From MFD09286-c1 sp963701015 (lineage in GTDB: Bacteria > Bacteroidota > Bacteroidia > Bacteroidales > DTGW01), in assembly GCA_963701015.1 (NCBI GenBank), contig OY969556.1:1860001-1924000 (forward strand): 64,000 nucleotides of DNA, read 5' to 3'. Each line of letters opens with the position of its first letter. Position 1 is the stretch's first letter. Below the pieces are notes generated by a model, which saw only the letters and a list, made by a program, of their open reading frames with translations, did not search any database and was not told the origin of the DNA. The position numbers were made by a program, and so were the translations under genes. Below, in pieces: positions 8,854 to 18,539 of the stretch.

Positions 8854-11800
8854 TTAAAAATCAAGTTTTAATGTAAAATAAACTGATTTAGGGTTTGGAT
8901 ATGCACCACGGTCAACAGCAAAATCGGAGAAACTATTATCGGTATAAATACTGGCTTCAGGGTCGTAACCTGAATAAGGCGTTATTGTAACCAGGTTTTC
9001 GAAACTTAACGAAAGCGTAAGTGTGGCAATTTTATATATTTTTTTTGGCACACAGTAGGCGAATGTTAGTTGTTTCAAACGAATAAAGCTTGCATTTTCT
9101 ACAAAAAATGACGATTGATAAAAGGCTGAATCATTAAGGGTAGATTGTCCTATTTTCAAAAATGCCAGTGTTCCCTTGTTTGTTGCTGCCATGTATGAAG
9201 CTGCCCGGGTTGCATTGTATTTACTAACTCCTGCTACGCCATACCAAACAAATTCGCAAGAAAAGTTTTTATATACAAAAGTATTTGTCCAATGCCAGGT
9301 ATAATCGGGCAAGGTTTTACCCAGTATTACTTTGTCGCTATCGTTTAAAACAACAGAATGGACATTACTGTTTTTTGCAAATTTGTCGCCATTAACGTGT
9401 ACAAAAGGGTACTTTAATCCAAGTTTGTTTTGTTGAAAGGCATCGGAATCACTCCATGAGCCTTCATATTTATATCCTTTTATAACACCAACTTCTTCAT
9501 TGGCTTTTACCTCAAATTCAGGTACCAAAACATCACTGGTGTAATAATTTAATTGATTTTGACCATCGCCTATATATGAAACCCTTTGTCGGTTTGTTGA
9601 TATAGCAAAACTTGAAAGCCATTCAAAATTTGCTGTATTAATAACATCCGCATCTAACGAAAACTCAATACCAGTATTTTGCAATTTACCCAAATTAATA
9701 AACATCCTACCCCCACCATAATACAACGGAATATCACGCATAATTACAAGATTAGTGCTGTTTTTTAAATAGTAATCGGCGGTGAATTTTATACGGTTGT
9801 TAAACATATTTACATTTGTGCCAAAATTGTATTCGTTTATAATTTCCTGTTTAAGAAAATGGTTTGCCAATTGCGAAACAGCTTTTCCATTGATTACAGT
9901 ATCGTAATAATTGAAATTATAATTGGTATAAAAGTCATGTGATAAAGCATTCAGTGGATAATTGCCAACAATACCCCAATTGCCATAAACATTAAACTGG
10001 CTCAGCCAGGTAAGGTGTTTGAGTGCATCTTCCTTTGAAATATCCCATATAAGCGCAACCGAAGGAAAAAAATTGCCACCTGCATTAAAGTTATCAATTG
10101 TAAGACTTTCGTAATTCGATACCAATGAAACAAAGTATTTTTTTTTATAATTGTAATTTACATGTGCGGCAAACGACTGGATAAAACGGCTAACAGAACC
10201 CTGGTTACCATTTATGGCCAGAGAATTTTTTAAATATATATCGCTAAGGTTATTTACATTTTCAATTGTATCAAGGTTCCAATAAGCATTGTCGGCATAG
10301 TTACGATAACCTGCTACTACGATAAATTCGTTGTCGCCGGTTGTTTTATGCCACGATAAATTCAATTGCTGGTTAAAAAGCAAATAATGCTCATTGCTTT
10401 TCATATAATTGTTGCTAATAGGTGTATACTGGTATTTAATGCTCGATGAATAAAAATTGTTTCGAAAGGAAACTGATGACGATCCGTTGATAAAAATATC
10501 ATCGGTTAAATTAAATTTTGCCATTAAGTTAATGGTATTGGAATTAACATTTAATGCATTTTGGGTGTTTTTAATCAATGAATCGGTAGTTTCCTGGTTG
10601 TTTAAAAGCGGGTAATTAAAATAAATACGTAATGCTTTAACACGGTTTAGAGCTGAAGTGGAAACCGGATTGTAATAAAATGAATCAGGAGTGCTTTTCA
10701 TCAGCGGTGATTTATTTATACCTTGTAATATTAAATTATTTCCCATATAATAATCAAGGTTGTTTAAGTTACTTTGTAAGCTACTCCTGACATTTAATTC
10801 AATGGAAAGTTTTTTTGAAATATCCCTTCCAACATTGGCGCTTACAGTATATCTACTATAATCGGAATTTGCAATTATTCCGCCATGAGTATAATAATTA
10901 CCCGATATGTAAAATTTGTAATTATGAAAGTTTCCAGAGCCTGACAATTGGTATTCGTGAATGATGCCCAATTGAAAAAGTGTATTTTGCCAGTTGGTAT
11001 TTTGCATATTTTTTGTAGTATCAGGCGGATAAAATTGCCGAATTCCCGAAACTCCGTTTTTAGATGCGGTATCCAGTGCAGCAAGGAAATCTTTGGTATC
11101 CATTAAATCATAACGTTTCGAAACACTTTGCACGCCGAATTTAGTTGAGAATGAAATATGGCTTTCGCCATTGTACCTTTTGGTATCAATTATTACCACG
11201 CCGTTCCCTCCCTGGTAACCGTATAACGAGGTGGAGGAAGCATCTTTGAGAACTGTTATATTTTCAATGTCATAAATATTCAAATCAGCAATTCCCAAGG
11301 AGTGCTGATCGACAATTGGCACAGCCACGCCATCAATAATATAAAGCGGGTCGGTACAACCAAACAATGTGTTCAGGCCTCGGATTACAACCTTTTGATG
11401 ATCGCCCGGAGCGCCAGATGTGCTGGTACTCCAAACACCCGGCATACTCGCTTGCAATGCATCGGTGGCATTGTTATTATTCAATAATTCAATTTTTTTC
11501 GAATCGAGTGAACTTATATTTCGTCCCCTGTCTATCTTTCCCCACAAATCACGCTGTTTGGTAACTCTTACTTCACCTATCTGGCTGGTACTTTGGCTTA
11601 AACTAATATTCATTGTAACATCACCAGCCAAATTGATGTTTCGTATTTCATCGTTATAACCAATAAACCTGTAAACCAAAGTATATTCACCGGGTATAAG
11701 GCTTATAGAATATGACCCATCATCATTGCTTACCGTGCCGGAAGTTTCACCTTTAATATAAATGCTTGTAGCTGCCATAGGTGCATTGTTTGCAGAATCG

Positions 11801-12147
11801 GTAACCATTCCGGTAATCTTGAATTTTGTATTTGATTTTTTCTTTTTAAGAATAATATAATTCCCCTTAACCTGGTATTCAACCGGGAGTGTTTTTTGTA
11901 TATTATCTAAAACCATTGCTACTGTTGACATTTCATCGGTAATGGAAACCATTGATTGTAATGGTAGTGAGTTGGCATCGTAAGTAATATTCAGTCCTTT
12001 TACACTATTCAATTTTTCAATTACTTCAATTAGCTTATACTTACCGGGTTTTATTAAAACCTTTTGGTTTAGCATAGTTGAATTATCCTGCGCATTGGTA
12101 ATAGCTGAAACAATAAGAATCAGAAAAAATGATAGATAATTTTTCAT
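8854..12147 (-). CDS. SusC/RagA-type TonB-dependent outer-membrane transducer
   Basis: The gene encodes about 1,097 residues from the ATG at 12147, whose product starts MKNYLSFFLILIVSAITNAQ, a standard signal peptide; the open frame extends to 12198 but would overlap fecR. Domain order: STN (secretin/TonB short N-terminal) domain at about 28-95, a carboxypeptidase-regulatory-like beta sandwich at about 110-195, a plug with ALQASMPGV, RGLNTLFG, PLYIIDGV and VLKDASSTSLYG, then the 22-strand barrel ending FTLKLDF. The STN domain marks it as a transducer that signals through FecR to an ECF sigma factor, both encoded just upstream. It imports an unidentified oligomer with SusD. Confidence 0.95.
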   Translation of the reverse strand: MKNYLSFFLILIVSAITNAQDNSTMLNQKVLIKPGKYKLIEVIEKLNSVKGLNITYDANSLPLQSMVSITDEMSTVAMVLDNIQKTLPVEYQVKGNYIILKKKKSNTKFKITGMVTDSANNAPMAATSIYIKGETSGTVSNDDGSYSISLIPGEYTLVYRFIGYNDEIRNINLAGDVTMNISLSQSTSQIGEVRVTKQRDLWGKIDRGRNISSLDSKKIELLNNNNATDALQASMPGVWSTSTSGAPGDHQKVVIRGLNTLFGCTDPLYIIDGVAVPIVDQHSLGIADLNIYDIENITVLKDASSTSLYGYQGGNGVVIIDTKRYNGESHISFSTKFGVQSVSKRYDLMDTKDFLAALDTASKNGVSGIRQFYPPDTTKNMQNTNWQNTLFQLGIIHEYQLSGSGNFHNYKFYISGNYYTHGGIIANSDYSRYTVSANVGRDISKKLSIELNVRSSLQSNLNNLDYYMGNNLILQGINKSPLMKSTPDSFYYNPVSTSALNRVKALRIYFNYPLLNNQETTDSLIKNTQNALNVNSNTINLMAKFNLTDDIFINGSSSVSFRNNFYSSSIKYQYTPISNNYMKSNEHYLLFNQQLNLSWHKTTGDNEFIVVAGYRNYADNAYWNLDTIENVNNLSDIYLKNSLAINGNQGSVSRFIQSFAAHVNYNYKKKYFVSLVSNYESLTIDNFNAGGNFFPSVALIWDISKEDALKHLTWLSQFNVYGNWGIVGNYPLNALSHDFYTNYNFNYYDTVINGKAVSQLANHFLKQEIINEYNFGTNVNMFNNRIKFTADYYLKNSTNLVIMRDIPLYYGGGRMFINLGKLQNTGIEFSLDADVINTANFEWLSSFAISTNRQRVSYIGDGQNQLNYYTSDVLVPEFEVKANEEVGVIKGYKYEGSWSDSDAFQQNKLGLKYPFVHVNGDKFAKNSNVHSVVLNDSDKVILGKTLPDYTWHWTNTFVYKNFSCEFVWYGVAGVSKYNATRAASYMAATNKGTLAFLKIGQSTLNDSAFYQSSFFVENASFIRLKQLTFAYCVPKKIYKIATLTLSLSFENLVTITPYSGYDPEASIYTDNSFSDFAVDRGAYPNPKSVYFTLKLDF

Positions 12148-12178
12148 GGAAGTTAATTTAGTTTCATATTCATATTTT

Positions 12179-13171
12179 CTATTGTAAACTATAAGCATTT
12201 CCGGTTTTCACAACCTTAACGCCTAATGTAAGTTCAATTATATTTAGTGTGTTATGCAAACTTGTATGGTCGAAATTACCGGTGAAAAGGTATTTCTTTG
12301 ACAGGGAATCATGTCCGGGAAAAATTTCGATATGGTAATATTCATGTAAAACTTTACATACCTCACAAAGTGTGGCATTTGTAAAATGAAGCTGTCCTGT
12401 TTTCCAGGCCATAAAGTTTTCATTCGAATTTTCCAACTTTTGGAGCCTTCCATTCAGGATATCACATAAAACTTCCTGTCCGGGCAAAAGGATACTATTT
12501 TTGCTTTTATCCTTGTCTAACGAAAACCAAACTTTACCGGTAACTAAAGTTAAACAAACGTTGCGTGAACTATCGAGCGCTTTTAAATTGAATGACGTAC
12601 CCAAAACGCGGGTTGTAGTGCCATGTGCATATATTGTAAATGGTTTCTCAGGGTTTTTCGTAACCTGGAAAAAAGCTTCGCCCTTAAACCACACATTGCG
12701 TTTATTTCCTTTAAAAACCTGTGGAACTTTTAACTCGCTGTGTGCATTTAACCAAACTGAAGAACCATCGGGCAAGGTAATGGATACAATATTATTATCT
12801 GAAGTAAAGGTTGAAATATCTTCGGTTTGGTATAAATTGTAAATATATTTTGCCGATAAACCCAGTGAAATTAATATAAGTATTGACGCTGCAATTTTCA
12901 AAACATTCATAAATCTTTTCCCAGGTTGATTTTGCTTTATTGTAAAATCTGATAGGGTTTTGTCCTTAACTTTTGCCCAACCTTCAATTATATCGGGATT
13001 ATAATTTTGATAAGCATTTCCGGTTAAATTCCAAAAATCTTTAAAGTCATCAAATTGTTGAAAGTTATCGGGTGATGAATTCAACCATTTCTCGAATACC
13101 TGCTTATCATCGGCGCTAATTTTACCTGTAATATAGCAAATTGCCAATTCGGTATCCATATTCGTTTCCAT
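12179..13171 (-). CDS. FecR-family anti-sigma factor
   Basis: A 330-residue inner-membrane protein. The N-terminal cytoplasmic part (about 1-85) should hold the sigma factor. One membrane span lies at about 89-112 (VLKIAASILILISLGLSAKYI). The periplasmic FecR domain follows (ITLPDGSSVWLNAHSELKVP, RNVWFKGEAFFQV, GTSFNLKA), then a C-terminal DUF4974/STN-like region (FTGNFDHTSLHNTLNIIELTLGVK). It receives the ligand-bound signal from the SusC STN domain and releases the ECF factor. An internal ATG at residue 5 is an alternative start. The gene lies 62 bp after the sigma gene and 31 bp before susC. Confidence 0.93.
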   Translation of the reverse strand: METNMDTELAICYITGKISADDKQVFEKWLNSSPDNFQQFDDFKDFWNLTGNAYQNYNPDIIEGWAKVKDKTLSDFTIKQNQPGKRFMNVLKIAASILILISLGLSAKYIYNLYQTEDISTFTSDNNIVSITLPDGSSVWLNAHSELKVPQVFKGNKRNVWFKGEAFFQVTKNPEKPFTIYAHGTTTRVLGTSFNLKALDSSRNVCLTLVTGKVWFSLDKDKSKNSILLPGQEVLCDILNGRLQKLENSNENFMAWKTGQLHFTNATLCEVCKVLHEYYHIEIFPGHDSLSKKYLFTGNFDHTSLHNTLNIIELTLGVKVVKTGNAYSLQ

Positions 13172-13232
13172 ATATTCGTTTTTATATATGGCGAAAAAAA
13201 GAGAGTTTCCCCCTAAAAGAAAAATGATTTTT

Positions 13233-13799
13233 TTATGAAAGAAAAAATAAGCAACTCAGAAAAATGGATTTACTCAGGATGTTCCTGAGTTTTTTAATGG
13301 CAATGCTAACCTGGTTTTCAACTGTTTTTTCTGAAATATTCAATTTTTCGGCAATTTGTTTGTTCGTATAATCGCCAAAGCGTTTCATTGCAAATATTGT
13401 ATAGCATTGTTGTGGTAGTGTTTCAACCGCTTTTGTTACCAATTCATATAGTTCAATCTCCTCGTAATTGCTCTGCGGATTCGAATTATCGCTTAAATTA
13501 ACGGATAATTCTTCAGCAACAAAATTTTGCCTGGCATATTTACTGCGCAAATAATCGATGGCTTTATTTTTTACTGAAACATAGATGTATGCTTTTACAG
13601 ATGATTTAATTTCAATTTCATTACGCTTTTCCCATAAACTTATAAACTGCTCCTGTACAATTTCTTCAGCAATTTCGGGTTTGCGCACAAATTTTAAACA
13701 AAACCTGCAAAGAGGAACATAAAGTTGATGGAATAATAACGAAAAGTTATCTTCATCAATCTTATTGATTCTATTTTCAAAAACTTTTACCACTTGCAA
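13233..13799 (-). CDS. ECF RNA polymerase sigma factor, FecI-like
   Basis: A 188-residue sigma-70 family protein with region 2 at about 20-90 (CRFCLKFVRKPEIAEEIVQEQFISLWEKR, then YIYVSVKNKAIDYLR) and region 4 at about 120-175 (LPQQCYTIFAMKRFGDYTNKQIAEKLNISEKTVENQ, a helix-turn-helix). The C-terminus ends in a hydrophobic tail (IFLSCLFFLS), unusual but harmless. It heads the operon with fecR and susC and is likely activated when the transporter binds its ligand, so the operon is induced by its own substrate. Confidence 0.94.
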   Translation of the reverse strand: MQVVKVFENRINKIDEDNFSLLFHQLYVPLCRFCLKFVRKPEIAEEIVQEQFISLWEKRNEIEIKSSVKAYIYVSVKNKAIDYLRSKYARQNFVAEELSVNLSDNSNPQSNYEEIELYELVTKAVETLPQQCYTIFAMKRFGDYTNKQIAEKLNISEKTVENQVSIAIKKLRNILSKSIFLSCLFFLS

Positions 13800-13960
13800 G
13801 GCCTTAATTATTTTCCTTTAAAAAGAAATTTTGAATTCAGAAAGGCATTAAATTTTGCATATCAAATCTACATTATTTTTAGCAGTTCAAATTTTTTTGA
13901 CAAAAATTTATTATAAAGTTGATAGGTTAAAAAATAAGCTTTAGAATATATATAGAAACA

Positions 13961-13992
13961 AAAAAGGGCAAATTATAAAATCTGCCCTCTTT
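13961..13992 (-). terminator. Rho-independent terminator of the P-II gene
   Basis: Arms AAAGAGGGCA and TGCCCTTTTT (13983-13992 and 13961-13970 on the minus strand) flank a 12-nt loop, with a T-run on the minus-strand 3' side. It lies 19 bp past the P-II stop codon. Confidence 0.8.
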
Positions 13993-14010
13993 AAACAATA
14001 TTTGAATTTC

Positions 14011-14379
14011 TTAGTTTTTCAATACAGGTTCGTCTTCTTTTATAAATAATGCTTCAGGACCTTTTTCACCAGTCCTGATGCGAACAACATCCTGAACATC
14101 TGAAACAAAAATTTTACCATCGCCAACAATACCAGTTTGTGCCGATTCAATAATTGCTTTAATTGTTTTATCAACATTCTGATCACGGACAATAATGGAT
14201 AAAGCCCTGCGCTGAATTTGATTTGCCTGGTAAATTGCACCTCTATAAATATGTCCTTCTGTTTCTTTTCCAACTCCGGTTACATCCCAAAATGTAAAAA
14301 AATGAATATCAACATCGTGTAACGCCTTTTTCACATCCTCAAATTTCGATTTTCTAATAATAGCTTCTATTTTCTTCAT
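14011..14379 (-). CDS. glnK: P-II family nitrogen regulatory protein
   Basis: A 122-residue P-II protein. The start (MKKIEAIIRKSKFEDVKKAL), the T-loop segment EGHIYRGAIYQ and the B-loop TGIVGDGKIFVSDVQDVVRIRTGEKG are all present. Tyr50 in RGAIYQ corresponds to the uridylylated Tyr51 of enteric GlnB/GlnK; whether it is modified here is unknown. P-II trimers sense ATP/ADP and 2-oxoglutarate and block the ammonium channel. The neighbouring amtB lies upstream on the same strand, so GlnK is a better name than GlnB. A strong hairpin separates the two genes. Confidence 0.93.
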   Translation of the reverse strand: MKKIEAIIRKSKFEDVKKALHDVDIHFFTFWDVTGVGKETEGHIYRGAIYQANQIQRRALSIIVRDQNVDKTIKAIIESAQTGIVGDGKIFVSDVQDVVRIRTGEKGPEALFIKEDEPVLKN

Positions 14380-14620
14380 TTTAAACAGTATTTAATTTCC
14401 CCTATATAATTTTTAATGCCGTAAAAATAGTATATTTTATAAACTATAAGTAATTTTTGTAAACTTACGTATTGATACACAATTACATACAATTGTTAAA
14501 AATAGGCCTTGTTTTTTAAAATCAATATAAATAAGAACTAACATGTGATATTTTGATGACCTTATTTTAAAAAAAGGAATTTTTTACAAGGAACATGAGT
14601 ATTTAAACCGGGGGTAAAAC

Positions 14621-14654
14621 AAAAAAGCAGAAATTTCAAAATTTCTGCTTTTTT
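14621..14654 (-). terminator. Strong terminator between amtB and the P-II gene
   Basis: The inverted repeat AAAAAAGCAGAAAT / ATTTCTGCTTTTTT has a 6-nt loop and A and T runs on the two sides, so it can work in both directions. It stands 18 bp after the amtB stop and 240 bp before the P-II start, suggesting that the two are not simply one transcript. Confidence 0.88.
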
Positions 14655-14671
14655 GTAAAATATTATAAAAT

Positions 14672-16030
14672 TTATTCTGCTTCGGTATAAGCAATTTCTT
14701 CGTGCATTGTAATATCAAGACCTTCGGTTTCCTCATGAACACTGGCTCTTAATCCAAATATTTTATCGGTAACTTTAAATAAAATAAAGGTTACAACAAA
14801 TGAATAAACAATAGTAACACCCACGGCCAGTAATTGAATATAAAGTTGTTTCATATGTCCATAGTAAGCTCCGCTATAACCTGCCTGAATGTAAGGCGAA
14901 GCAAAAACACCTACTAAAATTGAACCCAATGTGCCTGCTACTCCATGAACACCAAAAGCATCAAGGGAATCATCATATCCCATTCTAATTTTAACGATAC
15001 CAACCATTATAAAGCATACAACTGCGCTAATTATGCTAATTACTATGGCAGCTTTTACATTTACAAATCCTGCAGTTGGCGTAATGGCAGCTAAACCAGC
15101 TATAGCCCCGGTACAAATGCCTATAGTAGTAGGTTTTTTATTAAGAATCCAATCCAATAAGGCCCAAACCAATGCAGCTGTGCAAGCAGCAATGTGGGTA
15201 ACCAAAAAGGCATTTCCGGCAATACCATCGGCAGCTAGTCCACTTCCGGCATTAAAACCAAACCAGCCAAACCATAATAAACCGGTTCCCAAAACTACAA
15301 GTGGAATATTGTGCGGAACTGTTGGCCTGTTTTCGTAATATCTGCGCCAACCGAGCATTAATGCCATAACCAAGGCTGAAATACCTGCAGTTATATGAAC
15401 AACAATTCCTCCGGCAAAGTCAATAGCACCTAATTTATATAACCAACCGTTGCTCGACCACATCCAATGTGTAACGGGGTTATATACAAATAATGCCCAT
15501 AAAAGTGAGAAAATAACGAAACCTTTGAACTTAATACGTTCAGCGAAAGCCCCAATAATTAAAGCAGGTGTAATAACAGCAAACATACATTGGTAAATTA
15601 CAAATACCAGATGAGGAATTCTTTGTCCTGGCATTGTTACTGCATATGGACTTGGATCGTTAACCCCAATTCCATTTAAAAAGGACCAGTCGAAATTGCC
15701 AATAAAAGACGAAACAGAAGTCTTGGTTGTTCCAAAGGCAAGGCTGTATCCACAAATTACCCATTCAAGACTAATAACAATTGTTATAAAAAAGCATTGC
15801 ATGAGAATACTGAGAATATTTTTCCGACGTACCAAACCACCATAAAATAATGCAAGTCCGGGTATTGTCATTAATAAAACAAAAGCAGTAGCAACCAACA
15901 TCCAGGCTGTATTACCTACACTAATTGCTGGTTCTGATGTCCCTGAAGATAACGTTTGACTGAAAATGCTTGAAATGGGGTACAATAATAATATACCAAT
16001 CATTCCAATTGGAATTAAATACTTTTTCAT
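14672..16030 (-). CDS. amtB: Ammonium transporter AmtB
   Basis: A 452-residue Amt/Mep/Rh-family channel with a cleavable signal (MKKYLIPIGMIGILLLYPISSIFSQ) and eleven predicted spans. The twin histidines of the pore are visible in GGIVVHITAGISALV and FGVHGVAGTLGSILVG; FYGGLVRRKN, HWMWSSNGWLYKLGAIDFAGG and GLLWFGWFGFNAGSGL are family signatures. It moves ammonium across the inner membrane and is gated by the P-II protein encoded just downstream. The C-terminal tail (SVHEETEGLDITMHEEIAYTEAE) is typical of Amt proteins regulated by P-II. Confidence 0.97.
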   Translation of the reverse strand: MKKYLIPIGMIGILLLYPISSIFSQTLSSGTSEPAISVGNTAWMLVATAFVLLMTIPGLALFYGGLVRRKNILSILMQCFFITIVISLEWVICGYSLAFGTTKTSVSSFIGNFDWSFLNGIGVNDPSPYAVTMPGQRIPHLVFVIYQCMFAVITPALIIGAFAERIKFKGFVIFSLLWALFVYNPVTHWMWSSNGWLYKLGAIDFAGGIVVHITAGISALVMALMLGWRRYYENRPTVPHNIPLVVLGTGLLWFGWFGFNAGSGLAADGIAGNAFLVTHIAACTAALVWALLDWILNKKPTTIGICTGAIAGLAAITPTAGFVNVKAAIVISIISAVVCFIMVGIVKIRMGYDDSLDAFGVHGVAGTLGSILVGVFASPYIQAGYSGAYYGHMKQLYIQLLAVGVTIVYSFVVTFILFKVTDKIFGLRASVHEETEGLDITMHEEIAYTEAE

Positions 16031-16256
16031 AACCTTTTTCCTTTTTATATTTTTCCCTAATATTTGTCATTTGTAATGACTGGGGTAAAAATATTATAAT
16101 TTTTAGAAAAAGATTAAGTGAAAAATTTAAATTTTTAAACAGTATTTACAATTTTTAGGGGTTTATGTTAATTAGGAATGATAATTATTAATTTACACGT
16201 CAATTTTAATAACACTTTCATTAAAAAACGTATTTTAGAATTGGTCTAGATAAAAA

Positions 16257-16784
16257 TTATACTTCAATTAAAATAAAGCCTAATTTTTGTGGATGATCCT
16301 GAACTTTAAATTTTCCTTTTATTTTCATTAAGTAAAAACATGATATTATATCACCCCCGGAAGTAAAAATGCAAAATAACGAAAACAAATACCAATATGA
16401 ATTTCCAATAATTATTGTAATAATTGCTGGAATTAGTCCCATAATAATAAATGGAAAAAGACCTCCAAGTATGTAATTAAATTTGCTTAACGGTATTTTA
16501 CAATGGGTATAAGGCGCCAGCAATTCACGGTTAAATCCAAATTGTATATTTTTTATACTTTTTGAAGCAAAAAGCCACACCAATCCGTGCAAGCCTTCAT
16601 GTAAAATAATGATAGGAATTATCCAATACAAAAGTTCTTTAAGTAAATGTTTTAGTCCAAACCATGTAAATTGCCAGCCCCAAATAAATGCAAACGGCAG
16701 ATAAAAGCCTGCAATTATTACTATTACAAGAATAAATGCAAATCTGTTTATTTGTTTTGGCGAAATTATAACTTCTCTATCCAT
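16257..16784 (-). CDS. DUF3267-type membrane metalloprotease-like protein
   Basis: A 175-residue membrane protein with about four spans and the motif HEGLH (ILHEGLHGLVWLFA), a zinc-protease HExxH variant. The late segment with an aspartate near HPQKLGF could supply another ligand, as in DUF3267 and site-2-protease-like families. Substrate and activity are unknown. Its ATG overlaps the stop of the HD-domain gene by one base (TAATG), so the two are translationally coupled and form an operon with pgl. Confidence 0.75.
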   Translation of the reverse strand: MDREVIISPKQINRFAFILVIVIIAGFYLPFAFIWGWQFTWFGLKHLLKELLYWIIPIIILHEGLHGLVWLFASKSIKNIQFGFNRELLAPYTHCKIPLSKFNYILGGLFPFIIMGLIPAIITIIIGNSYWYLFSLFCIFTSGGDIISCFYLMKIKGKFKVQDHPQKLGFILIEV

Positions 16785-17617
16785 TAATCGAAATTAATTA
16801 CATGAATATCTTTAGGTTCAGCTAATTCAAATAATAAATTATTTAATAAAGTTGAAATATTTTTAGTCATAATAAAATTTAAACTTTGTCTGAATACAAG
16901 TTCGGGATTTTGTTTTTTATGTACAATTTCATTTTCAATTAATTGAATTATCTGCAATTCTTCCGGATTATTAAGGTTAAGGTTTTGATAAAAATTGTTG
17001 GTTATTTGATAACGCAAATTTATATTATTCACCAATCGTGGAAAATTGATATAATTTAATGTGAAATTTTTATATCTATTATCTAAATTTTGCAGTACCA
17101 GCGGTGCTATATCTGAAGCTAAAACACCCCGCATAAAATAAATTTCAGCATAACGGTAAATTCCAGCAAACCCAAAGGCATCCATATCATCTGAAGCAGT
17201 TAATATGGTTTTAATACTTCCCGGTTCAGGATTTTCAGTTAGTTTATCTTTTTTTTCGTGAAGCTCTATTGCTTCCAAAGTCTCATTTAAAAACGAAATG
17301 TGTATATTTTTACTCTTTATATAGTTTTCACAAATTAATTTACTTGCATTGCCATGTTTTTCATCATTTGTCTGAGACAATCCCGTATCGTGAAAAAATA
17401 CGGCGAAAAACAAAGCTTCAATAAAATCATGATTGAATTGAATTGCTTTTTCTGATAAGGCTGTTAAAATTAATTTTGCGTTTTGCCAGGTACGCCAATG
17501 ATGAATAGAATTATGGGAAGGAATAAATTTATTTTGAAATAAACCAGCATTATAATTATATAATTCCTTTAACCATTTTGTTTCAACATCAATTAAAAGA
17601 TTATCTATACTTTGCAT
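16784..17617 (-). CDS. HD-domain phosphohydrolase-like protein
   Basis: About 277 residues from the ATG at 17617 (MQSIDNLLIDVE). The frame is open to 17665, but that would overlap pgl. An HD-type metal site is suggested by HHWRTWQ at about residue 40, FFHDTGLSQTNDEKHGNASKLI, and a later aspartate in TASDDMDAFGF. Such predicted metal-dependent phosphohydrolases are common and mostly unstudied. The start codon lies one base after the pgl stop. What it hydrolyses is not shown by context. Confidence 0.75.
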   Translation of the reverse strand: MQSIDNLLIDVETKWLKELYNYNAGLFQNKFIPSHNSIHHWRTWQNAKLILTALSEKAIQFNHDFIEALFFAVFFHDTGLSQTNDEKHGNASKLICENYIKSKNIHISFLNETLEAIELHEKKDKLTENPEPGSIKTILTASDDMDAFGFAGIYRYAEIYFMRGVLASDIAPLVLQNLDNRYKNFTLNYINFPRLVNNINLRYQITNNFYQNLNLNNPEELQIIQLIENEIVHKKQNPELVFRQSLNFIMTKNISTLLNNLLFELAEPKDIHVINFD

Positions 17618-17618
17618 G

Positions 17619-18374
17619 TTATTTACCAGAACTAAAAAAAAGACCTTTGGTTGCACCGGAATCAAGGAACCAATATAATTGCTGACTTACCGGATTTATA
17701 TGTGCAGCAGGAAATTCTTTACAATTGCCGTTTTTAAACAAAATTTGATGGACAATATTTGATTTAGCCATGCCGGTTATTTGGAAAGCAACTTTTTTGG
17801 AATTGTTAATGCAATTTGGTGTTAAAGTAATTCGTGTTTGCTTTTTATTTTCAACAAAAACTTTTTCACACAAATTATTCGATTTTAATACATCTGAATT
17901 TCCGGGAAAAATTGAAGCAGTGTGTCCATCATCACCCATACCCAATAAAATAACGTCGAAGGATGGAAAATTGTCTTTAATTGGAACAATAGATTCAATT
18001 GTTTTAGAATATTCTATTACTTCTTCATCAGGCGATTTCTCACCTTTAATTCTGTGAACATTTTTATCAGGAATATCAATTTTATTTATCAGGTTAGAAT
18101 AAGCAGTTTTGTAATGACTTTCACTGCTCGATGAAGCTACACAAACTTCATCCACCCAAAAAATATGAACTTTAGTCCAATCAATTAATAAACTAAATTT
18201 TTCGGCAAGTTTATTGAAAAATAAAATTGGGGTGTTTCCTCCAGAAATAGCGACATAAAATGAACCTTTTGATAAAATATTCTCAGTTGCCTGGGCAAAA
18301 AACCATTGTGCAAATTCGTCAGCTAAATTAATAGGGGTGGGAGCAATAAACACGCTATCTTCGGTAAATTTCAT
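17619..18374 (-). CDS. pgl: 6-phosphogluconolactonase
   Basis: A 251-residue member of the NagB/6-phosphogluconolactonase family. The signature LLGMGDDGHTASIFPGN is present, as are FYVAISGGNTP near residue 40 and the HIFWVDEVCV segment. It hydrolyses 6-phosphogluconolactone in the oxidative pentose phosphate pathway. The expected partner genes zwf and gnd are not in the window. It is the first gene of a three-gene operon with the HD and DUF3267 genes, and its promoter faces away from queC. Confidence 0.93.
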   Translation of the reverse strand: MKFTEDSVFIAPTPINLADEFAQWFFAQATENILSKGSFYVAISGGNTPILFFNKLAEKFSLLIDWTKVHIFWVDEVCVASSSSESHYKTAYSNLINKIDIPDKNVHRIKGEKSPDEEVIEYSKTIESIVPIKDNFPSFDVILLGMGDDGHTASIFPGNSDVLKSNNLCEKVFVENKKQTRITLTPNCINNSKKVAFQITGMAKSNIVHQILFKNGNCKEFPAAHINPVSQQLYWFLDSGATKGLFFSSGK

Positions 18375-18403
18375 TGAATGAGTGGTATTAGTTTTTTGAT
18401 GTG

Positions 18404-18435
18404 CAAAAGTAGATATAAATTAAAATAAAGAACAA
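18404..18435 (-). promoter_or_regulatory. Predicted pgl promoter (Bacteroidota type)
   Basis: On the minus strand a TTG (18435-18433) is followed after 21 nt by TACTTTTG (18411-18404), matching the -33 TTTG / -7 TAnnTTTG pattern of the main Bacteroidota sigma factor. The pgl ATG is about 30 nt downstream. Confidence 0.6.
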
Positions 18436-18488
18436 TCAATTGTCAAAATCATTATTAATTCCTTATAATTAAGCAATTGTAGAAAATA

Positions 18489-18519
18489 TTGTCAGCTTCG
18501 CTTACACTTATTACCTTTG
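18489..18519 (+). promoter_or_regulatory. Predicted promoter of the queuosine operon
   Basis: TTG (18489-18491) and TACCTTTG (18512-18519) are separated by 20 nt, a good match to the Bacteroidota -33/-7 promoter. The queC ATG is 20 nt downstream, so the leader is short and leaves no room for a preQ1 riboswitch. Confidence 0.65.
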
Positions 18520-18539
18520 TAAAAAATTTGAAATTTATA

